From Aliamphritea hakodatensis (GTDB lineage: Bacteria > Pseudomonadota > Gammaproteobacteria > Pseudomonadales > Balneatricaceae): 64,000 nt of DNA. Below the pieces are notes generated by a model. It made no database searches. It worked only from the letters and a program-made list of their open reading frames with translations, and was not told the DNA's origin. Shown piece after piece: positions 17,791-27,140 of the stretch (position 1 is the first letter of the stretch; every line of letters starts with the position of its first letter). A program made the position numbers and the translations under genes. Where the stretch lies: NCBI RefSeq assembly GCF_024347195.1, contig NZ_AP025281.1, positions 1,612,001-1,676,000 on the forward strand. Reading direction: 5' to 3'.

Positions 17791-17866
17791 GTCCCATTCG
17801 TCTAGTGGCCTAGGACACCGCCCTTTCACGGCGGTAACAGGGGTTCGAACCCCCTATGGGACGCCA
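17791..17866 (+). tRNA. tRNA-Glu (anticodon UUC)
   Basis: The 76-base cloverleaf has a perfect 7-bp acceptor stem GTCCCAT/ATGGGAC, discriminator G and an encoded CCA. The anticodon arm CCGCC-CTTTCAC-GGCGG carries TTC, and the T arm AGGGG-TTCGAAC-CCCCT is perfect. It stands alone; no other tRNA follows. Confidence 0.97.
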
Positions 17867-18044
17867 CTTTCTCTTCTTGCTTTATCTTTCTTATTTTTCC
17901 TTTTTGTTGTTCTGTGCACTGGATTTGTACCCATTCCGGTGAGATTGCTATTTATCTGCCATACTTTATCTCAAGATCAGGCTGTTGCGTGGCTCTTTTA
18001 TTCCCGGACAGTCTGGCGTTGTAAGCGAGATAAGGGGTGAGCAT

Positions 18045-18467
18045 ATGTTAACCGATCACCAGCCTCTGGATCTGGACCGTATTGCGTTGCTGGCAACGAC
18101 CCGGCCGGCCGTTATCGACCGGTATCTGCGGTTTAAGGTTCGTCAGATTATCAGTCAGGCAAAGCCTGAGTCCCGTATTATTCTTGAGCGTTTGCAGTTC
18201 CGGATGGATGCCATCCGTCGCCGGGCCGGCTCGCCGCTGCATGCCTGTATTCAGATTTCGAAGTTTATGCATGAGCAGCTGTGGGAACTGAATGATGTGC
18301 TCAGAAACGGGGTTGCCCTGACGCATCCGAAAGGGGTGGCAAGCGTAGATGAGGATAAACCGGCGCCGCCGGCTTCCGAGCTGCCCACACTTAAAGCAAA
18401 GGTGCTACCCTTTAAACGTAAGCTCGATAAACATCTGCCGGCTAAGAATAAGCCGGGTAAGCATTAG
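18045..18467 (+). CDS. DUF3135-like protein
   Basis: About 140 residues from the ATG at 18045 (MLTDHQPLDL), which has AAGGGG seven bases upstream; longer in-frame starts lack such a site. It is helical and basic: the ILERLQFRMDAIRRRAGSPL segment (about 45-64) resembles the DUF3135 family of small gammaproteobacterial proteins, which has no known function. The Lys/Pro-rich tail (LPFKRKLDKHLPAKNKPGK) suggests nucleic-acid or surface charge contacts. It is monocistronic and converges on the fds operon. Confidence 0.6.
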   Translation: MLTDHQPLDLDRIALLATTRPAVIDRYLRFKVRQIISQAKPESRIILERLQFRMDAIRRRAGSPLHACIQISKFMHEQLWELNDVLRNGVALTHPKGVASVDEDKPAPPASELPTLKAKVLPFKRKLDKHLPAKNKPGKH

Positions 18468-18525
18468 GATTTTCTTCGGGAGTCTGTATAGGCAGGCTTT
18501 CGGTGTGAAAAGAGCCGCGAGGCTC

Positions 18526-18562
18526 AAAAACCGCAGTTGTCTCGGGGGTAATTGCGGTTTTT
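18526..18562 (+). terminator. Intrinsic terminator after the DUF3135-like gene
   Basis: Stem aaaaaccgca/tgcggttttt with a 17-base loop, followed by a T-rich tract. Confidence 0.65.
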
Positions 18563-18619
18563 CTTTTTCATTGTGTCTGCCGTGACGGGTCAGGCACCAT
18601 GCTGGTGGAGCGCCCCAGC

Positions 18620-18649
18620 AAAAAAGCCACCTGTAAAGGTGGCTTTTTT
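18620..18649 (-). terminator. Intrinsic terminator of the fds operon
   Basis: Hairpin aaaaaagccacc/ggtggctttttt with a TGTAAA loop, 16 bases past the fdsD stop. It could also act on plus-strand transcripts. Confidence 0.85.
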
Positions 18650-18664
18650 GTGTATCAGCTGCTG

Positions 18665-18886
18665 TTATTTCTGTAGCTGAGTAACCGCCTGACGGGCGAT
18701 GTCGTTCAGTTCTTCACCACCTTCGTTCAGATACTCATTGATCTGCTGCTTCATCGGGCGGGCCCAGAAGCGGGTAATGTGTGACGCCACAGCGTTCGCT
18801 GCATCATCAGCGGTACCGACATGAACGTTGTTGTCTGCAATTTGATTAACCATTTTAATCAGACTGCTCAGTGTTGCATTTCCCAT
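18665..18886 (-). CDS. fdsD: NAD-dependent formate dehydrogenase delta subunit
   Basis: A 73-residue FdsD-family protein, the small last subunit of soluble molybdenum- or tungsten-dependent, NAD-linked formate dehydrogenases. It carries the family segments LIKMVNQIADN (about 9-19) and HITRFWARPMKQQI (about 36-49). FdsD is needed for an active complex, but its exact role is unclear. GGAG lies seven bases before the ATG. It is the last gene of the fdsGBACD operon, just before the terminator. Confidence 0.92.
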   Translation of the reverse strand: MGNATLSSLIKMVNQIADNNVHVGTADDAANAVASHITRFWARPMKQQINEYLNEGGEELNDIARQAVTQLQK

Positions 18887-18931
18887 GGATCTACTCCATT
18901 TATGCCCGGCCAGTACACCTGACCGGTTCAG

Positions 18932-19795
18932 TTAATCTCTCGGTATGTCTGACCGGTTGTAAACAACGTGTTTACCCGGGCGGGCAAAACCAATCAGGTT
19001 TAGCCCTGACTGTTTAGCCAGATCCAGTGCCAGACCGGTAGGGGCAGAGACTGCCACCAGGGTCGGAACGCCGCAGCTACTGGCTTTATGGACCATTTCG
19101 TAGCTGGCGCGGCTGGATACCAGGGTAAAGCCGGTGGTCAGATCGACCTTGTCACGTTTCAGTGCGCCGAGCAGTTTGTCCAGCGCATTATGACGGCCCA
19201 CGTCTTCACGGATCATTTCAATGTCACCGCTAAGGTTGCACCAGGCAGCACCGTGAAACGCACCGGTCAGCGACTGCAGCGGCTGGCGCTGCGTGAGCTG
19301 AGCAATGGCGGTTTCAACAGCCGCCGCGCTGATCAGTTCAGTTTTTTCAACTTTACGGATCGGGCGGATAGCCTGTTGCAGTGATTCAGCACCGCACAGG
19401 CCGCAGCCGGTGCGGCCTGTGAGGTTACGGCGACGTTGTTTCAGCAGGGCAGCACGCTGGCTGCTAATAGCAACCTGGACTTCGATACCGGCGGTCAGAC
19501 TGGCAGTCGGACGGATCACCTCGATGCTATAGATCTCATCGCTGTGCTCGACAATGCCTTCGCTCAGGCTGAAGCCTGTGGCGAAATCTTCCAGATCGTT
19601 GGGGCTGGCCATCATCACGGCATGGGAAATGCCGTTAAAGATCATGGCAACAGGCACCTCTTCAGCGATCTGATCTTCAGTGTCGGTTATCTGGTCCAGT
19701 TGCCGCCGGGTTACCTGAGCACCCCGGTGGCAATGTTGCAGTTCGGCGGCGGGTGTCTGCCCGCCGGCGTCCTGCCTGAAACGTGGTTGGGTCAT
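18932..19795 (-). CDS. fdsC: Formate dehydrogenase accessory sulfurtransferase FdhD/FdsC
   Basis: About 287 residues of the FdhD/FdsC family, which passes sulfur to the molybdenum cofactor of formate dehydrogenases and binds the cofactor. The conserved Cys-x2-Cys loop is present as TGCGLCGAES. Other blocks are FATGFSLSEGI, REDVGRHNALDK and SSRASYEMVHKA, the latter two lining the nucleotide site. I chose the ATG at 19795 (MTQPRF), because GAGG precedes it by about six bases; an in-frame ATG at 19834 would overlap fdsA by 20 bases. Confidence 0.92.
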   Translation of the reverse strand: MTQPRFRQDAGGQTPAAELQHCHRGAQVTRRQLDQITDTEDQIAEEVPVAMIFNGISHAVMMASPNDLEDFATGFSLSEGIVEHSDEIYSIEVIRPTASLTAGIEVQVAISSQRAALLKQRRRNLTGRTGCGLCGAESLQQAIRPIRKVEKTELISAAAVETAIAQLTQRQPLQSLTGAFHGAAWCNLSGDIEMIREDVGRHNALDKLLGALKRDKVDLTTGFTLVSSRASYEMVHKASSCGVPTLVAVSAPTGLALDLAKQSGLNLIGFARPGKHVVYNRSDIPRD

Positions 19796-19814
19796 CAATG
19801 TCCTCGTGACTCTG

Positions 19815-22673
19815 TTACTGGCTGATGCTTTCACGGCCCTGCTTCAGGAAGTCCTGCTGCTGGTCGTCAAAGTTCTGGTAGTTTTGCTGCCAGTTGGATG
19901 GTGAATTCACTTTCACGACCTGTACGGCTGTTACCTTGTACTCAGGGCAGTTAGTTGCCCAGTCAGAGTTGTCGGTGGTAACAACGTTGGCACCGCTGCC
20001 AGGGTGGTGGAAGGTGGTGTAAACCACGCCAGGCTGTACCTTATCGGTAATGCGCGCACGCATTACGGTGTCGCCGGCACGGCTGCTGATGCCTACCCAG
20101 TCGCCATCATTGATGCCGCGCATTTCCGCATCGGAGATGTGCAGATCCAGTACGTCCTCATCGTGCCATGCCTGGTTGGGCGTACGGCGGGTCTGAGCAC
20201 CTACGTTGTATTGCGACAGGATACGGCCGGTGGTCAGCAATAATGGGAACTTACGGTTAGAGCGTTCTTCGGTAGCCACGTATTCAGTGATGGCGAAGTT
20301 ACCCAGACCGATCGGGAAGTTCTCGATGTGCATGGTTGGCGTACCTTCCGGTGCTGCATCGTTACATGGCCACTGAATGCTGCCCAGCTCTTCCAGACGC
20401 TCATAGCTGACGCCCTTGAAGGTTGGTGCCAGGGTCGCAATCTCATCCATGATTTCGGATGGGTGGCTGTAGTTCATTTCGTAACCCAGCGCCTTGGACA
20501 GCGCCATGGTTACTTCCCAGTCAGCCAGGCCAGGCATTGGCGGCATCACCTGACGAACACGGTTAATACGGCGTTCGGCGTTGGTGAAGGTGCCGTCTTT
20601 CTCAAGGAAAGAGGTGCCCGGCAGGAACACGTGGGCGTACTTGGCTGTTTCGTTCAGGAAGATGTCCTGTACGATCAGGCAGTCCAGAGAGCGCAGTGCC
20701 TGGTCAACGTGGTTGGTGTTCGGATCAGACTGTGCAATGTCCTCGCCCTGGCAGTACATGCCACGGAAAGTACCGTCGATTGCAGAGTTGAACATGTTCG
20801 GAATACGCAGCCCCGGTTCGTTGTCCAGCGTCACGCCCCAGCTTGCTTCGAAGCGGCCACGGATAGTGTCGTCGGCAACGTGCTGGTAACCCGGCAGTTC
20901 GTGCGGGAAAGAACCCATGTCACAGGAACCCTGTACGTTGTTCTGACCACGCAGCGGGTTAACACCTACGCCTTCACGGCCGATGTTACCGGTCGCCAGT
21001 GCCAGGTTAGCAATACCCATTACCATGCTGGAACCCTGGCTGTGCTCAGTTACACCCAGACCGTAGAAGATAGCGGCGTTTGGTGCAGCAGCAAACAGGC
21101 GGGCAGCACTGCGGATTTCAGCGGCAGGGATGCCGGTGATGTCTTCAGTCTGTTCCGGTGCATGACGTTCTTCAGAGATGAATTCGCGCCACTTGTTGTA
21201 TGCCGTGTTGTCACAACGGTTGGCGATGAAGTCTTTGTCTTCCAGACCTTCAGTGATAACGACGTGAGCCATGGCGTTGATGAACGCAACGTTAGTGCCC
21301 GGACGCAGTTTCAGGTGGTGATCGGCAACAATGTGCGGGCTCTTAACCAGCTCAGTGGTGCGCGGATCGGCAATGATCAGGCCTGCACCTTCACGGACAC
21401 GGCGCTTCAGACGTGAACCGAATACCGGGTGAGCGGCAGTCGGGTTGGCACCGATAACCATCACCAGATCAGCTTTCATTACTGAGTCAAAGGTCTGGGT
21501 GCCGGCAGACTCACCCAGGGTGGTCTTCAGGCCGTAACCGGTTGGTGAGTGACAAACACGGGCACAGGTATCGGTGTTGTTGTTACCGAAGGCGGCACGG
21601 ATCAGTTTCTGAACCAGGTATGTTTCTTCGTTAGTACAACGGGAAGAGGTGATACCGCCGACAGATTCACGGCCGTATTTCGCCTGAATGTCTTTAATGC
21701 GGCCAGCAGCGAAGCTGAAGGCTTCTTCCCAGCTTACTTTCTTCCATGGCTGGTCGATGGAATCACGGATCATCGGCTCAGTTACACGGTCGTTGTGAGT
21801 GGCATAACCGAAGGCGAAACGGCCTTTCACACAAGAGTGACCACGGTTCGCTTCACCGTCTTTGAACGGCACCATGCGGATAACTTCGGTACCCTTCATT
21901 TCTGCCTTGAAGGAACAGCCAACACCACAGTATGCACAGGTTGTTACAACGCTGTGTTCTGGCTGGCCGCGTTCGATAACGCTGTTTTCCATCAGGGTAG
22001 AGGTTGGGCAGGCCTGGACACAGGCACCACAGGATACACAGTCAGAGGCCAGGAAGCCGTCGTCCTGACCGGCAGCTACCTTGGAGTCGAAGCCACGGCC
22101 GTCGATGGTCAGCGCAAAGGTACCCTGAACTTCTTCACAGGCACGTACACAGCGGGAACAAACGATACATTTGCTCGGATCGAAGGTGAAGTACGGGTTA
22201 GATTCGTCTTTCTTCGCATCCAGGTGGTTTTCGCCTTCGAAACCGTAACGGACTTCACGCAGGCCAACCGCACCGGCAACGTCCTGCAGTTCGCAGTTAC
22301 CGTTGCTTGGACAGGTCAGACAGTCCAGCGGGTGATCGGAAATGTACAGTTCCATGATGTTGCGGCGCAGTTTCGCCAGCTTGTTGTTCTGCGTGGTAAC
22401 AGACATGCCGTTTTCGGCAGGTGTGGTACAGGACGCAGGAGTGCCGCGGCGGCCTTCAATTTCCACTGCACAGATACGGCAGGAGCCGAATGCTTCCAGG
22501 TTGTCGCTGGCGCACAGTTTAGGAATGTTGATGTTCGCTTCAGCAGCGGCACGCAGTACGGACGTACCTTCAGGTACAGTGACGTCCACACCGTCGATGT
22601 TCAGTGTCACCAGGTTCTCGGAAACACGGGCCGGCGTACCGTAATCTTTGTTTGGATCAAAATGTTGCAGCAT
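19815..22673 (-). CDS. fdsA: NAD-dependent formate dehydrogenase alpha subunit (molybdopterin, catalytic)
   Basis: A 952-residue catalytic subunit that oxidises formate to CO2. Domains in order are a 2Fe-2S ferredoxin domain (about 25-100), a NuoG-type His-Cys3 cluster (HPLDCLTCPSNGNC), two 4Fe-4S clusters (CIVCSRCVRAC and CVSCGACVQACP), then the molybdopterin domains beginning with the 4Fe-4S motif CAYCGVGC. The active-site region ARVCHSPTGYGL shows Cys as metal ligand, so the enzyme does not use selenocysteine. The Tat signal of periplasmic enzymes is absent, in line with a cytoplasmic NAD-linked complex. It starts 11 bases after fdsB. Confidence 0.97.
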   Translation of the reverse strand: MLQHFDPNKDYGTPARVSENLVTLNIDGVDVTVPEGTSVLRAAAEANINIPKLCASDNLEAFGSCRICAVEIEGRRGTPASCTTPAENGMSVTTQNNKLAKLRRNIMELYISDHPLDCLTCPSNGNCELQDVAGAVGLREVRYGFEGENHLDAKKDESNPYFTFDPSKCIVCSRCVRACEEVQGTFALTIDGRGFDSKVAAGQDDGFLASDCVSCGACVQACPTSTLMENSVIERGQPEHSVVTTCAYCGVGCSFKAEMKGTEVIRMVPFKDGEANRGHSCVKGRFAFGYATHNDRVTEPMIRDSIDQPWKKVSWEEAFSFAAGRIKDIQAKYGRESVGGITSSRCTNEETYLVQKLIRAAFGNNNTDTCARVCHSPTGYGLKTTLGESAGTQTFDSVMKADLVMVIGANPTAAHPVFGSRLKRRVREGAGLIIADPRTTELVKSPHIVADHHLKLRPGTNVAFINAMAHVVITEGLEDKDFIANRCDNTAYNKWREFISEERHAPEQTEDITGIPAAEIRSAARLFAAAPNAAIFYGLGVTEHSQGSSMVMGIANLALATGNIGREGVGVNPLRGQNNVQGSCDMGSFPHELPGYQHVADDTIRGRFEASWGVTLDNEPGLRIPNMFNSAIDGTFRGMYCQGEDIAQSDPNTNHVDQALRSLDCLIVQDIFLNETAKYAHVFLPGTSFLEKDGTFTNAERRINRVRQVMPPMPGLADWEVTMALSKALGYEMNYSHPSEIMDEIATLAPTFKGVSYERLEELGSIQWPCNDAAPEGTPTMHIENFPIGLGNFAITEYVATEERSNRKFPLLLTTGRILSQYNVGAQTRRTPNQAWHDEDVLDLHISDAEMRGINDGDWVGISSRAGDTVMRARITDKVQPGVVYTTFHHPGSGANVVTTDNSDWATNCPEYKVTAVQVVKVNSPSNWQQNYQNFDDQQQDFLKQGRESISQ

Positions 22674-22684
22674 GATCGGACTCC

Positions 22685-24253
22685 TTAAGACGCCATGTCT
22701 TCGGTGACGGGTTTATGCAGGTCTTCTGGGAAGTGATTGATAACGCTCTTCACAGGGAACGGCGTCATGCCGCCCATTGCACACAGTGAGCCGTCAATCA
22801 TGGTATCGCAGAGGTCATTTAATAATTCTAGGTTATCTTCGCGGTTTTCGTCGTTAACAATGCGGTCAATGACTTCTACACCACGGGTCGAACCGATCCG
22901 GCAAGGGGTACACTTACCGCAGGATTCAACCACACAGAATTCCATTGCGAAGCGGGCTTGCTGAGACATATCAACAGTGTCGTCGAATGCAACCACGCCA
23001 CCGTGGCCCAGCACAGCGCTTACCGCCGCGAAAGATTCATAGTCCAGCGGGGTATCCCACTGGCTTTCCGGCAGGTATGCACCCAGAGGGCCACCCACCT
23101 GAACCGCACGCATCGGACGGCCGGAGAAAGTACCGCCACCGAAATCTTCCAGCAGTTCACGCAGCGTCAGGCCGAAAGCCAGTTCTACCAGACCGCCACG
23201 CTTGATGTTGCCGGCCAGCTGGAACGGCAGGGTACCCAGAGAACGGCCCATGCCGTAATCCGCGTATGCCTTGGCGCCTTCAGCCAGAATGTAAGGAACG
23301 GCTGCCAGAGACAGAACGTTGTTGACGATGGTTGGCTGACCGAACAGGCCAACGATAGCTGGCAGAGGAGGCTTGGCACGGACCAGGCCGCGTTTACCTT
23401 CCAGACTCTCCAGCAGGGATGTTTCTTCACCACAGATATAAGCACCGGCACCCAGACGTACTTCCAGGTGGAAGGTCTTGCCGCTGCCCTGAATGTTTTC
23501 ACCCAGCAGGTTGGCCGCTTCTGCCTTGGCCAGTGCTTCGTTCAGGATCTGGTGAGCAATCGGATATTCGGAGCGCAGGTAGATGTAACCCTGAGTCGCG
23601 CCTACCGCCAGACCGGCAATGGTCATACCTTCGATCAGCATGAACGGGTCAGCTTCCATGACCATGCGGTCAGCGAAGGTACCGGAGTCACCTTCGTCGG
23701 CGTTACAGACGATGTATTTCTGAGCAGCATCACCCGGTGCAACGGCGTCGTGTACGGTTTGCCATTTAATACCGGTAGGGAAGGCAGCACCGCCACGGCC
23801 ACGCAGGCCGGAGTTTTTAACTTCATCAACGATAGACTGACCGGACATTTCCAGTGCTTTCTTCAGACCTTTAAAGCCGTCGTGCGCCTGATAATCTTCC
23901 AGGCTGACCGGATCAGTAATACCGGCGCGGGCAAACGTCAGACGCTGCTGCTTTTTCAGGTAAGGAATTTCTTCAGTCAGACCCTGGCACAGTGGATGGC
24001 TCAGGCCGCCGTTGACGAAATCCGCATCGAACAGGCTGTCGATATCTTTAGCTTCAACCGGGCCGAAAGCAACACGGCCATTGGCTGTTTCAACTTCAAC
24101 CAGAGGTTCCAGCCAGAACATGCCACGGGAGCTGTTGCGAACGATTTCGATCTCAGCACCGCGGTTTTTGGCTTCCACCGCCATTTCAGTGGCCAGACGC
24201 TCAGCGCCCATGGCCAGAGCTGTCGTATCCCGTGGGATATAAACCTTAACCAT
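22685..24253 (-). CDS. fdsB: NAD-dependent formate dehydrogenase beta subunit (FMN/NAD)
   Basis: A 522-residue NuoF-like diaphorase subunit that passes electrons from the iron-sulfur chain to NAD+. After a thioredoxin-like N-terminal domain come the FMN/NAD motifs GLRGRGGAAFPTGIKW, CNADEGDSGTF and GAGAYICGEETSLLESLEG, and the 4Fe-4S motif ESCGKCTPCRIG with a later Cys. It overlaps the fdsG stop by one base (TAATG). This is the standard FdsB arrangement. Confidence 0.96.
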   Translation of the reverse strand: MVKVYIPRDTTALAMGAERLATEMAVEAKNRGAEIEIVRNSSRGMFWLEPLVEVETANGRVAFGPVEAKDIDSLFDADFVNGGLSHPLCQGLTEEIPYLKKQQRLTFARAGITDPVSLEDYQAHDGFKGLKKALEMSGQSIVDEVKNSGLRGRGGAAFPTGIKWQTVHDAVAPGDAAQKYIVCNADEGDSGTFADRMVMEADPFMLIEGMTIAGLAVGATQGYIYLRSEYPIAHQILNEALAKAEAANLLGENIQGSGKTFHLEVRLGAGAYICGEETSLLESLEGKRGLVRAKPPLPAIVGLFGQPTIVNNVLSLAAVPYILAEGAKAYADYGMGRSLGTLPFQLAGNIKRGGLVELAFGLTLRELLEDFGGGTFSGRPMRAVQVGGPLGAYLPESQWDTPLDYESFAAVSAVLGHGGVVAFDDTVDMSQQARFAMEFCVVESCGKCTPCRIGSTRGVEVIDRIVNDENREDNLELLNDLCDTMIDGSLCAMGGMTPFPVKSVINHFPEDLHKPVTEDMAS

Positions 24254-24744
24254 TACTTCACCTCCAGCGCTTGGGTGGACAGCTGATCAACCAACTGGTC
24301 GAACTTGCTTGCGGTAACACGGCCAACGACATCGTCGTTTACCTGAATAGAAGGTGCGCAGGCACAGTTGCCCAGGCAGTAAACAGGTTCCAGAGACACT
24401 TGCTGGTCAGCACTGGTCTGGTGGAAGCCGATGCCCAGCTTTTCTTTAACGTGTGCTTCCAGTTGGCGTGAGCCCATAGACTGGCAGGCTTCAGCACGGC
24501 ACACCTGAATGGTGTGTTTGCCCGGAGGCGTGGTGCGGAAGTGATGGTAGAAACTGATCACGCCGTGGACTTCGGCACGGGACTGGGCCAGACCGTCGGC
24601 AATGATGCTGACAGCGTCGGCATGGATGTAGCCCTGGGCGTCCTGGATGGCGTGCAAGATCGGTAACATTGCACCGGGAAGATTTTTCATCTCCTCGACA
24701 ATATCACAGACTTGCTGGCGACTCTGCTCGTTGAATGCAGTCAT
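24253..24744 (-). CDS. fdsG: NAD-dependent formate dehydrogenase gamma subunit (2Fe-2S)
   Basis: A 163-residue NuoE-like subunit. The 2Fe-2S cluster ligands are visible as CRAEAC and CLGNCAC (two Cys each). It is the first gene of the fds operon, and AGGTGAG lies about six bases before its ATG. The operon promoter must lie in the 378-base divergent region shared with the regulator at 25123. Confidence 0.94.
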   Translation of the reverse strand: MTAFNEQSRQQVCDIVEEMKNLPGAMLPILHAIQDAQGYIHADAVSIIADGLAQSRAEVHGVISFYHHFRTTPPGKHTIQVCRAEACQSMGSRQLEAHVKEKLGIGFHQTSADQQVSLEPVYCLGNCACAPSIQVNDDVVGRVTASKFDQLVDQLSTQALEVK

Positions 24745-25026
24745 TTTTTGCTCACCTGCTTTAAGTGTCTCAGCTGTTTTAGGATTATCCGGCTTATTAA
24801 AGTGCCGGTTTAATCAGAAAACTCATTACTGAGCAGCTCTTGTTGAATTATTTAACCGGAATTAACCGCGTATCAAAGGACAGCGGGTTACAGAAAATCA
24901 CCCTTTTGCCTGCGATTAGCAGTAAAATTCACAGCCTGTTTATCTGAGTGCGACATTGCTGTTCGTATTTACTTAATTATCAAGCAGTACAAATGCAAAC
25001 GACTCTTATTTATAATTTATATATGA

Positions 25027-25055
25027 ACTCATTTTCATATTTGGCTAAAATGAGT
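25027..25055. promoter_or_regulatory. 29-bp inverted repeat between fdsG and the regulator gene
   Basis: Perfect 9-bp arms ACTCATTTT (25027-25035) and AAAATGAGT (25047-25055) are separated by 11 bases. The repeat lies 68 bases before the regulator start and about 280 bases before fdsG, in an AT-rich divergent promoter region (24745-25122). It is the best operator candidate for the regulator at 25123. Confidence 0.6.
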
Positions 25056-25122
25056 ACAGATTTATCCCTTTTAGATGCCCCTAAGGTAGCATTGGGCCTA
25101 AAAATTGAAAATATGAATAATT

Positions 25123-26196
25123 ATGCATATTAAAAGAATACAGGTGGTTCCTGGGTGGTCATTCCGGGATGAAAGTGGCAATGAACTCAATCCGCAGCTG
25201 TTCAGTTTACTGGCGGCGATCCATGAGCATGGCAAGCTGACAGCAGCCACAAAAAGTGTAGGGATATCATACCGTCATGGCTGGAACCTGCTGAATACAT
25301 GGGCAGCCTTCTTTGGGGTCCCACTGGTCAACATGCAGAAGGGGAAAGGGGCAACCCTGACTCCCTTAGGCGATAAGTTGCTCTGGGCCAAGCAACGGGT
25401 GGTTGCCCGGCTGGAGCCGCAATTAGACAGCCTGACGTCGCAACTGAATCTGGAAATCCACCGTGCCCTTGAAGGGGTCAGCCCGCTATTACGGGTGCAT
25501 GCCAGTTACGGCTATGCGGTGGCACTGCTGCCGGAGCACGCCAGTGAGATTCAGCTGGATCTGCAGTACAAGAGCGGTGAAGAAGCGTTGGCGGCCCTTA
25601 ACCGTGGTGCCTGCGACATTGCCGGCTTCCATGTACCGATTGAAGGCATGAGTCAGGCACAGATCAAAAAGTACGGTCACTATCTCAAGCCCCGTGTACA
25701 TAAGGTGATTCAGTTTATTACCCGTCGGCAGGGCTTAATTGTGAAGCGGGATAACCCCTGTGAGATTCAGGGGCTGAGTGATCTGCTGCGGGATGACGTG
25801 CGCTTTATCAACCGGCAGGAAGATTCCGGAACCCGCACACTGCTGGATGAACTGTTACGCCGGGAGAAGATTAGCCCGTCCAAGGTTTCCGGGTATGACG
25901 ATGAGGAATTCACTCACTCGGCGGTTGCGGCGTATGTTGCCGCGGGCATGGCGGATGTTGGCATTGGTGTTGAGGCGGCGGCCCGGCAGTTTAACCTTGA
26001 TTTTATACCGTTATCTTATGAGCGGTATCTGTTTGTCTGCCACCACCGCAGTTTACAGCAGGAAGCGGTGATCAGGTTCCTGGAGATGATCCGCACCAGT
26101 CAGTTCTATCAGGCGGTCCGTGAGTTGCCGGGTTACAGCCCGGATCTGTGCGGGGATGTCGTTGGAGTGGAAGAAGCGCTGAATCAGTCGCCCTGA
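25123..26196 (+). CDS. ModE-type winged HTH regulator fused to a periplasmic-binding-like domain
   Basis: 357 residues. Residues about 1-110 form a ModE/LysR-like winged helix (NPQLFSLLAAIHEHGKLTAA, then GISYRHGWNLLNTW). Residues about 120-350 resemble a PBP-like (PF12727-type) domain related to molybdate-binding proteins, with the SGEEALAALNRGACDIAGFH and EDSGTRTLLDELL blocks. Proteins of this build are thought to sense molybdate, tungstate or a related ligand. Placement divergent from a molybdenum- or tungsten-dependent formate dehydrogenase fits control of the fds operon in response to metal or formate; this is inference. No good Shine-Dalgarno site precedes the ATG. Confidence 0.8.
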   Translation: MHIKRIQVVPGWSFRDESGNELNPQLFSLLAAIHEHGKLTAATKSVGISYRHGWNLLNTWAAFFGVPLVNMQKGKGATLTPLGDKLLWAKQRVVARLEPQLDSLTSQLNLEIHRALEGVSPLLRVHASYGYAVALLPEHASEIQLDLQYKSGEEALAALNRGACDIAGFHVPIEGMSQAQIKKYGHYLKPRVHKVIQFITRRQGLIVKRDNPCEIQGLSDLLRDDVRFINRQEDSGTRTLLDELLRREKISPSKVSGYDDEEFTHSAVAAYVAAGMADVGIGVEAAARQFNLDFIPLSYERYLFVCHHRSLQQEAVIRFLEMIRTSQFYQAVRELPGYSPDLCGDVVGVEEALNQSP

Positions 26197-26249
26197 TAAA
26201 CCGCAATCTGAACCGTGCCGAAGGATAGATATAAAAGAAGGAAGGGTGA

Positions 26250-27023
26250 GTGGAAGGCTTAGCATATTACCAGTATGTACTGATCGGGCTGATTTTTATC
26301 TGGAGCGGGTTTGTCCGCAGCGGGCTGGGATTTGGCGGCGCGGTGCTGGCGTTGCCGTTTCTGTTATTAGTTAAAGATGATCCGCTGGTTTTTCTGCCGA
26401 TTATCGGCGTGCATTTGCTGTTCTTTTCGGTGCTGATTACCTGGAAGAGCAATAAGAGTCAGCCTGACAGCAGCTTTTTTGGCTCTTCATCTATCGACTG
26501 GTCGTACCTGAAATACAGCCTCAAGGTGATGATTATCCCGAAACTGATCGGGGTGTTCGGCCTGCTGACCCTGCCAGCGACTCTGATGAGCAGCATCATC
26601 TATGTAATTGTTATCGCCTATGCGATTTCTTATGTACTGAACAAACCGCTGAAGAGTAACAGTAAAACGCTGGATACCCTGTTTCTGATTCTGGGGGGCT
26701 ATATCAGCGGTACGTCTTTAATTGGCGCACCATTAATCGTCGCGGTATTTGTCTCCAATGTGGCCAAACATAAGCTGCGTGACACGCTGTTTATTCTCTG
26801 GGCCATTCTGGTGCTGATTAAGCTGGCTTCTTTCGTAATTGCCGGGGTAGATCTGCAGCTGATTCATCACTTGTGGCTGTTACCGCTGGGCTATATTGGC
26901 CATGTCATTGGTGAAAAGGCCCATCAGAAAATGCTGGCGGCAGAAACCCCGGTATTTTTCCGGATACTGGGCAGTGTACTGATTGTGGTCAGTATGATGG
27001 GGCTGGTGAAGGCGGTTATTTAG
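26250..27023 (+). CDS. TauE/SafE-family permease
   Basis: A 257-residue integral membrane protein with about eight hydrophobic segments and the TauE/SafE (PF01925) arrangement, including RSGLGFGGAVLALPFLLL near the N terminus and GGYISGTSLIGAPLIVAVFV in the second repeat. The start is a GTG at 26250 behind AAGGAAGGG. Family members export sulfite, sulfoacetate or other small anions. Its position in the regulator unit beside the fds genes makes a small anion such as formate or an oxyanion possible. It ends at a clear terminator. Confidence 0.82.
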   Translation: MEGLAYYQYVLIGLIFIWSGFVRSGLGFGGAVLALPFLLLVKDDPLVFLPIIGVHLLFFSVLITWKSNKSQPDSSFFGSSSIDWSYLKYSLKVMIIPKLIGVFGLLTLPATLMSSIIYVIVIAYAISYVLNKPLKSNSKTLDTLFLILGGYISGTSLIGAPLIVAVFVSNVAKHKLRDTLFILWAILVLIKLASFVIAGVDLQLIHHLWLLPLGYIGHVIGEKAHQKMLAAETPVFFRILGSVLIVVSMMGLVKAVI

Positions 27024-27031
27024 CGGCACTG

Positions 27032-27058
27032 AAAAGCCACCGGTAAACGGTGGCTTTT
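27032..27058 (+). terminator. Intrinsic terminator after the TauE/SafE gene
   Basis: Hairpin aaaagccaccg/cggtggctttt with a GTAAA loop nine bases past the stop. Confidence 0.8.
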
Positions 27059-27140
27059 GATATATCGCGTCAGCTTTTATTAACCGACCAGTATCCGGGT
27101 ATATCTCCTGACGGCGAATTTGCTGGCAGTTAAGCAGGCT

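Noticed and set aside
20328..21416. Long plus-strand frame of 362 codons
   Set aside because: It is wholly antisense to fdsA, which has clear catalytic motifs. Long shadow frames are common opposite high-GC3 genes.
21549..24286. Long plus-strand frames of 379 and 442 codons
   Set aside because: They are antisense to fdsA and fdsB and have no recognisable domains.
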